A stretch of DNA of 10,134 nt. Origin: Myxococcales bacterium (GTDB taxonomy: Bacteria; Myxococcota_C; UBA6777). Below, piece by piece: positions 6,402-10,134 of the stretch. Within the stretch, counting starts at the first letter, position 1; the number at the start of each line of letters is the position of its first letter. Made by a program: the position numbers and the translations under genes. The notes beneath the pieces were generated by a model. That model was not told the DNA's origin. It searched no databases and saw only the letters and a program-made list of their open reading frames with translations. The stretch spans positions 1 through 10,134 of the forward strand of contig JALTMC010000830.1 of NCBI GenBank assembly GCA_027005175.1, read 5' to 3'.

Positions 6402-6625
6402 AGAGAGTTCCGATCGGGCTGGTGTGTGAGTTCTGCTGAGTCTAGCCCAAGCCTCAAGTACAGAGGATGGAGTACAGCGCACCAAAAGGTTTGGTGGACT
6501 TTAGGAATACCTGTTTGGGCTTGGGCCTGTCAATCCTTGTTCCTGATCAGGGCCTATGCTAGTTTGAGGCTTCCAGTCGATTGGTTTGTTTGGAATGGAT
6601 GACTTCTGTTTTTTAAGGATGTGAT
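6402..6625. other. Divergent promoter region
   Basis: 224 bases between the start of the membrane-protein gene (minus) and the start of the 600-residue protein gene (plus), so promoters for both directions should lie here. A short hairpin ACCAAA-AGG-TTTGGT occupies 6481-6495. A second imperfect fold, GGCCTG with CAGGGCC (one bulge), lies around 6525-6555. I see no promoter hexamers good enough to call on either strand. Confidence 0.35.
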
Positions 6626-8428
6626 ATGAGTTTGACGGAAGAACAGCGAGAGCGGCGTGATCTGATTGCTGAGGGGGCCTTTGATACGCTCCCCATTTTA
6701 AATCGATTCCATCTTTGGTTGGAGGATGTGGATGTTTCCTTGAACCTGGGGAACTCTGCCTCTTCTGGGCCGGAGAATGCATCGTTTCTCGATGGTCGGA
6801 TGGAGCGATTAATGGCGATGACGGCTGCTGTTACTGCGATGGGAACGAAGCTCTTTGGTCGTTTTGGTGAGGGGGCGGATCAGGAAAAGGAGGTCCTCAA
6901 TCAAGTCAAAAAAGATGCTGATGCGATCTCAGCCTATGCTATGAGTGAGGGGCTGTGGGCGGCGTCGCGCCTGTTGCCTGAAAACCATGCCATTATGGTG
7001 TGTTTGGGAGAGGGCTTGATGCCCAAAGCGGGGGAGACTCCAGAGATGGGTTCCAATCCCCAGCTTGGTTTTGGTCGGGTGTATGCACGGCCCCAAGTGG
7101 CGCAGTGGCTGGATCAGCGCATCACCCGCTTATTGAATGATCCCGCTTACTCTTGGGAGAGCTTTTACCAGGACCTCAAGACAGCGGGGATTACAGTGTG
7201 GGGGGCTGCGATTGATACTTTAGAGAATACATCTCGCTTCGCCCTTGGTAAAGATACTGGCCCTATGGCTGTCTTGCATTTGTTTAATCAGCCGCTTCGG
7301 GTAACACGACCGTACGAAGGTTATATCGGGAACCTCTTTCTTCCCAAACGTGTTGTCGACAAAGCAGCAGATCGTTCTGTGTTGCTTGATTTTCGAACTC
7401 CCCGTGCTCGTGTTCTCGAAGCCATTCAGGATGCCTACCCTGGTATCCAAGCGGAAGATGTGCATGTGTGGACGCTGCGTGGTAAGAGTCGTGAAAGGCG
7501 GATCGGGAAGTTGTGGGACGAGTGGCAGTCTTTGGGGGTTCATCGGGTGGATGACTCACATCCATTACCATCTGGGATGAACGCGTTTTGTGACTCTGGA
7601 ACCTATGCTCCCATCTACAATGTGGGTTCATGGAGTGATAAGGAAGGTCGTACCCATGTGCTGATCTGTGACGGTTATGCTGCATCTGCCGAGGCGATTC
7701 AGGCTGCCAGCTTGTCTCCGATGTTGGAGCTTGACGGGACCTTTGTGGTGTTTACATCGCGATTCAATCTGCCCTATGACAAAGAACAACATGTGATGGG
7801 GTTGAACCCTGAAGCACCAAACTTTGCTGAGACCCTGGCGGAGGTGGTCGGTGAATCCATGCAAGCCGACGAGGTCGCCTTGTACCAGGAGATGATTCGG
7901 GATGCTCGCGATGCAGGGATGCCCCTCCAACACCGGGTGCTGCGCATCGATGACTTCTTTCCTGAGAAACGCTGGGATGTGGCCGCAGTGACAGGCTATA
8001 TGTGCTCCGATCCCTATTCGGGAATCTCCGGTATCGAGAAGGTTGGAGACTGCTCCTACAAAGTCTCTGTGCGGGTTGCCACGCCACATACGGATAAAAC
8101 TATCGATCTGACCTTGCGTATCAAGGATGAGTGGGATGAGGCCCGCTCCGTCTTTAATCCTCTGCTCGTGCGCTTTTTCTCTGGAGAAGACTTTCGTCAT
8201 CGACCTGTTCGGATCTCCGATTCTGGACGAATTCGAAACGAGCTACAAACGTTGTGTTGTGAGGCTCTTGACTACAACGAGAAGGGGATGACCCTCTGCT
8301 TTGATCGGATCCCTTCTGAGGTGATATTACCCAAACAACAAAAGCTGCTTTTGGATGTATTGCAATGGTACAAAGACAATCATCCCATCTGGTTTCAATG
8401 GCTAGAGATTGTGCCCCCCTCTGGATGA
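6626..8428 (+). CDS. 600-residue soluble protein of unrecognised family
   Basis: No family recognised. It starts at ATG 6626 with AAGGA (6615-6619) six bases upstream. No signal peptide and no membrane segment are visible, so it should be cytoplasmic. Composition is that of a normal globular enzyme-like protein, acidic and rich in Trp and Tyr. Residues 1-120 look alpha-helical. The middle (about 185-400) alternates strands and helices and holds dense, probably conserved stretches: GPMAVLHLFNQPLRVTRPYE (212-231), FCDSGTYAPIYNVG (321-334), and HVLICDGYAASAEAIQAA (344-361), which resembles a strand-turn-helix of a Rossmann-like or hydrolase fold. Residues 455-520 look beta-rich. Cys460, Cys476, Cys544, Cys545 and Cys558 do not form a recognisable metal motif. 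The next gene starts 1 base after the stop, so the two are translationally coupled. I would not assign a reaction. Confidence 0.85.
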   Translation: MSLTEEQRERRDLIAEGAFDTLPILNRFHLWLEDVDVSLNLGNSASSGPENASFLDGRMERLMAMTAAVTAMGTKLFGRFGEGADQEKEVLNQVKKDADAISAYAMSEGLWAASRLLPENHAIMVCLGEGLMPKAGETPEMGSNPQLGFGRVYARPQVAQWLDQRITRLLNDPAYSWESFYQDLKTAGITVWGAAIDTLENTSRFALGKDTGPMAVLHLFNQPLRVTRPYEGYIGNLFLPKRVVDKAADRSVLLDFRTPRARVLEAIQDAYPGIQAEDVHVWTLRGKSRERRIGKLWDEWQSLGVHRVDDSHPLPSGMNAFCDSGTYAPIYNVGSWSDKEGRTHVLICDGYAASAEAIQAASLSPMLELDGTFVVFTSRFNLPYDKEQHVMGLNPEAPNFAETLAEVVGESMQADEVALYQEMIRDARDAGMPLQHRVLRIDDFFPEKRWDVAAVTGYMCSDPYSGISGIEKVGDCSYKVSVRVATPHTDKTIDLTLRIKDEWDEARSVFNPLLVRFFSGEDFRHRPVRISDSGRIRNELQTLCCEALDYNEKGMTLCFDRIPSEVILPKQQKLLLDVLQWYKDNHPIWFQWLEIVPPSG

Positions 8429-8429
8429 G

Positions 8430-9914
8430 ATGAGTATGATAAAACGATGGCTCTTTTCTCTTGTAGGGGTGCTTCTTTTCTGGGGTGGGATGCCTGCGCT
8501 GCGCTCTGTCCAAGCACAACAGGTTTGCCGCATCACTGCGTTGGGTGCTATGGTCTTGCCCACACGATTCAACGGTCGATGCTGGGATATCGGTTGCTTC
8601 GGAAAGAAAAAGAAGAAGCTACATAAGTTTTCTCGCTTCTTAGAGCACGTAAAAGACATTCTTAATTGGAAGGCGGTATTGGCAAAGAAAGCATTCCGTT
8701 TTGCTTCCACTGGCACGTACCTTCCCGACACCTTTGCGATTGTAAAGATCAATGGGATGGAGGTGTTGCGGACGAAACGCTCTGCGAATACACTACTCCC
8801 GATGTGGGGGCAGTCAGCACAGATCCCCATGTCTCCGAGTGATACTCTGGAGATCTATGTCTACGATTGGGACAGAATCACCTCCAATGACCCCATGGGT
8901 TTTTATGCGAGTGTTGGAATCCCTCGTAAATTCATAGAAAAAGGTGGTATCATCAAGCTGCGATTTGGACGAGTGCAAGAGTTTCAGTTGATGATTAAAC
9001 CCATCCATAAGACCCCTCCCTTGTGGGTCCGCAAACAGCCTCATGTCGCAAAGGTGAAAGAGCCCACCGTCAAGCATCCTCAAAGGCTTGCGATACGTCG
9101 AAAGCATGGTCGCGTCCGACCTCCTGCGCTGAAGCCTGTGTTGCGACAAAAAATAAAGCTAGGAATTCGTGGGCGAACCTTGCGACAAAAAATAAAGCTA
9201 GGAATTCGTGGGCGTAGCTTGCGACAAAAAACAAGGCTTGGAGTTCGTGGGCGAACCTTGGAAAGGAGACCTTTGTCATTGCGTGGGGTTGGCCCTCTTG
9301 CTCGAAGGCGGTCGGTGACCCGGAGGCGGCCGATGCCACGTCTTTTTCTACCGCCGCTTCGAAGCCCTCGGCCTTTTCTTCGCCTGCGTCCTAGGCTTCG
9401 AGTCATTGTTGTTGATCCACCTCGGTTAAAGCCTATGTTGCGAGTGGTTGTGCGTCCTCGACCTCGTCCAAGACCCAGCCCGCTGGTTGTGATAACGAAG
9501 CAAGCGATGGGTAAGTATGACCTCGACAAAACAAAGATGCTGAGAATGGCGAAGTTTCTTCAAAGAAACCTGCATAAATTACCCAAGGCACGACGTGTGG
9601 CGATAGGGCGGACTCTTCAGATGATCCGTGGCATGCGGATGTCGTTGCAATTGCACAAGTACCAACGGGCTCTTTTTACATCGGTACATCGTTTTCCCCA
9701 AAGAGTTGTCACTCGCCGATATCGCGGCACGTGGTCCTGGCATGTGTTGGGTACGTTGCTCACGTTGCACCTGACAGAACAAGGTCTGAAAGGGAAAGCC
9801 AAAACGAATAGCCGTGACATGACAATCTCGTGTCGCTACTGGGCGACGGGGTTGCTTTGCACGAATATTCACGGTAGGAATCACAAATATAAGTTTCAAA
9901 AGAAGCGTAACTAA
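8430..9914 (+). CDS. Secreted calcium-type C2-domain protein with basic repeats
   Basis: A 494-residue exported protein. Residues 1-29 form a Sec signal peptide: MSMIKRW, a hydrophobic core, then a likely signal peptidase I site after VQA. After a Cys-containing stretch (Cys33, Cys51, Cys56) and a KKKKK run, residues about 85-185 form a C2 domain: PDTFAIVKING with Asp100, then TKRSANTLLPMWGQ, then IYVYDWDRITSNDPMGFY (142-159). The loop-3 pattern DxDxxxxxD (Asp146, Asp148, Asp154) is the calcium site of protein kinase C type C2 domains; the other loop-1 Asp is not evident. Next come three 13-residue repeats of LRQKIKLGIRGRT type (238-276), an Arg/Pro-rich tract (about 280-350), a basic helical part (360-415), and a C-terminal strand-rich part with GTWSWHVLGTLLTLHLTEQG and two Cys (468, 477). 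Start is ATG 8430; ATG 8436 is possible. It overlaps nothing but is 1 base from the upstream gene. A role at a calcium-dependent membrane or surface site is inference. Confidence 0.85.
   Translation: MSMIKRWLFSLVGVLLFWGGMPALRSVQAQQVCRITALGAMVLPTRFNGRCWDIGCFGKKKKKLHKFSRFLEHVKDILNWKAVLAKKAFRFASTGTYLPDTFAIVKINGMEVLRTKRSANTLLPMWGQSAQIPMSPSDTLEIYVYDWDRITSNDPMGFYASVGIPRKFIEKGGIIKLRFGRVQEFQLMIKPIHKTPPLWVRKQPHVAKVKEPTVKHPQRLAIRRKHGRVRPPALKPVLRQKIKLGIRGRTLRQKIKLGIRGRSLRQKTRLGVRGRTLERRPLSLRGVGPLARRRSVTRRRPMPRLFLPPLRSPRPFLRLRPRLRVIVVDPPRLKPMLRVVVRPRPRPRPSPLVVITKQAMGKYDLDKTKMLRMAKFLQRNLHKLPKARRVAIGRTLQMIRGMRMSLQLHKYQRALFTSVHRFPQRVVTRRYRGTWSWHVLGTLLTLHLTEQGLKGKAKTNSRDMTISCRYWATGLLCTNIHGRNHKYKFQKKRN
9120..9443 (+). 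repeat. Dispersed PPxLKPxLR module flanking the basic tract
   Basis: The nine-residue module PPALKPVLR is encoded at 9120-9146, directly before the 39-bp repeats, and returns as PPRLKPMLR at 9417-9443, directly before a second basic run (VVVRPRPRPRP). The two basic segments of the C2 protein therefore probably descend from one duplicated unit that then diverged. Confidence 0.65.
9141..9257 (+). repeat. Three tandem 39-bp repeats
   Basis: Units lie at 9141-9179, 9180-9218 and 9219-9257, each starting TTGCGACAAAAAA. Units 1 and 2 differ only in the last few bases; unit 3 has several further changes. They are in frame and encode LRQKIKLGIRGRT, LRQKIKLGIRGRS and LRQKTRLGVRGRT in the C2 protein. 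A degenerate fourth copy (LERRPLSLRGVG) follows from 9258. The near identity of units 1 and 2 points to recent duplication. Confidence 0.95.
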
Positions 9915-10134
9915 CCCCCTCTCTTCTCTCTGATTTTAATGCTATTCTCTCCTGCAGTGTGAGGAGGTGCCGCTTTTTTATCGGCGAGTTGGATGAATAC
10001 TGCTTGCCTCTTGTGGTCTACGTCCGTACTATAAGGTTGTCTCAAGTCCAAAGAACTATGATAAGCAGAGGTGGGGAAGGTGCTTTTCCTTTGTCATCGC
10101 TGCATACTACTGAACTCTTCTACTCCAGTAGTAT
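9915..10134 (+). other. Non-coding 3' region after the C2 protein gene
   Basis: 220 bases with no gene seen. A weak hairpin CTCCT (9949-9953)/AGGAG (9962-9966) is followed, after 7 bases, by TTTTTT (9974-9979), and could act as a poor terminator for the two-gene unit. TTGTCT (10037-10042) with TGATAA (10059-10064), 16 bases apart, is a weak promoter-like pair pointing right. The window ends in a perfect inverted repeat. Confidence 0.35.
10104..10134. repeat. Perfect 9-bp inverted repeat at the right edge
   Basis: ATACTACTG (10104-10112) and CAGTAGTAT (10126-10134) are exact reverse complements around a 13-base spacer. Because the window ends exactly at the second arm, the stem cannot be extended or tested for a following T-run. 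It could be an operator, part of a terminator, or the end of a mobile element. Confidence 0.5.

Noticed and set aside
9141-9257. CRISPR-like array
   Set aside because: Units are directly adjacent without spacers, in frame, and encode protein repeats.
9080-9529. 149-residue minus-strand Arg/Gly-rich frame
   Set aside because: It is the complement of the Arg/Pro-rich repeats of the C2 protein; the plus-strand frame has signal peptide, C2 domain and coupling to the upstream gene.

Overview
The window looks like chromosomal DNA from a Gram-negative bacterium of the deltaproteobacterial/Myxococcota type, with mid-range base composition. The clues are a Hanks-type Ser/Thr kinase of the DWG subtype (common in Myxococcota and Planctomycetota), the C-terminal remnant of a sigma-54 activator, a FeoA/FeoB iron transport pair, and a secreted C2-domain protein with a very basic low-complexity middle. 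The lineage call is inference from protein types, not from a marker gene.

Layout. Bases 1-1205 carry no intact gene that I can support. They hold a terminator-like hairpin near the left edge (75-114), a short but very recognisable Fis-type helix-turn-helix remnant on the minus strand (485-601), and a strongly structured inverted-repeat block with two competing pairings (805-852) just before a candidate promoter (861-890). On the plus strand follow feoA (1206-1493) and feoB (1638-3581), separated by a hairpin-containing gap. Three minus-strand genes come next: a tail-anchored Ser/Thr kinase (3667-5046), which converges on feoB, an atypical HAD-family protein (5252-5962), and a small four-helix membrane protein (6018-6401). 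A divergent gap (6402-6625) leads to a plus-strand pair, a 600-residue soluble protein of unrecognised family (6626-8428) and, 1 base further on, a secreted C2-domain protein (8430-9914). The last 220 bases are non-coding and end in a perfect 9-bp inverted repeat.

How it works together. FeoA and FeoB form a ferrous iron importer; no FeoC is present. FeoB keeps its P-loop and membrane core, but its guanine-recognition motifs G4 and G5 are altered. The HAD and membrane-protein genes are probably one short transcription unit; the kinase has its own 205-base upstream gap. The 600-residue protein and the C2 protein are almost certainly co-translated. The C2 protein has the calcium-loop motif of classical eukaryotic-type C2 domains, followed by 13-residue tandem repeats, an Arg/Pro-rich stretch and what looks like a small beta-barrel-type domain. 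This pair is the most novel-looking content of the window, together with the structured block upstream of feoA.
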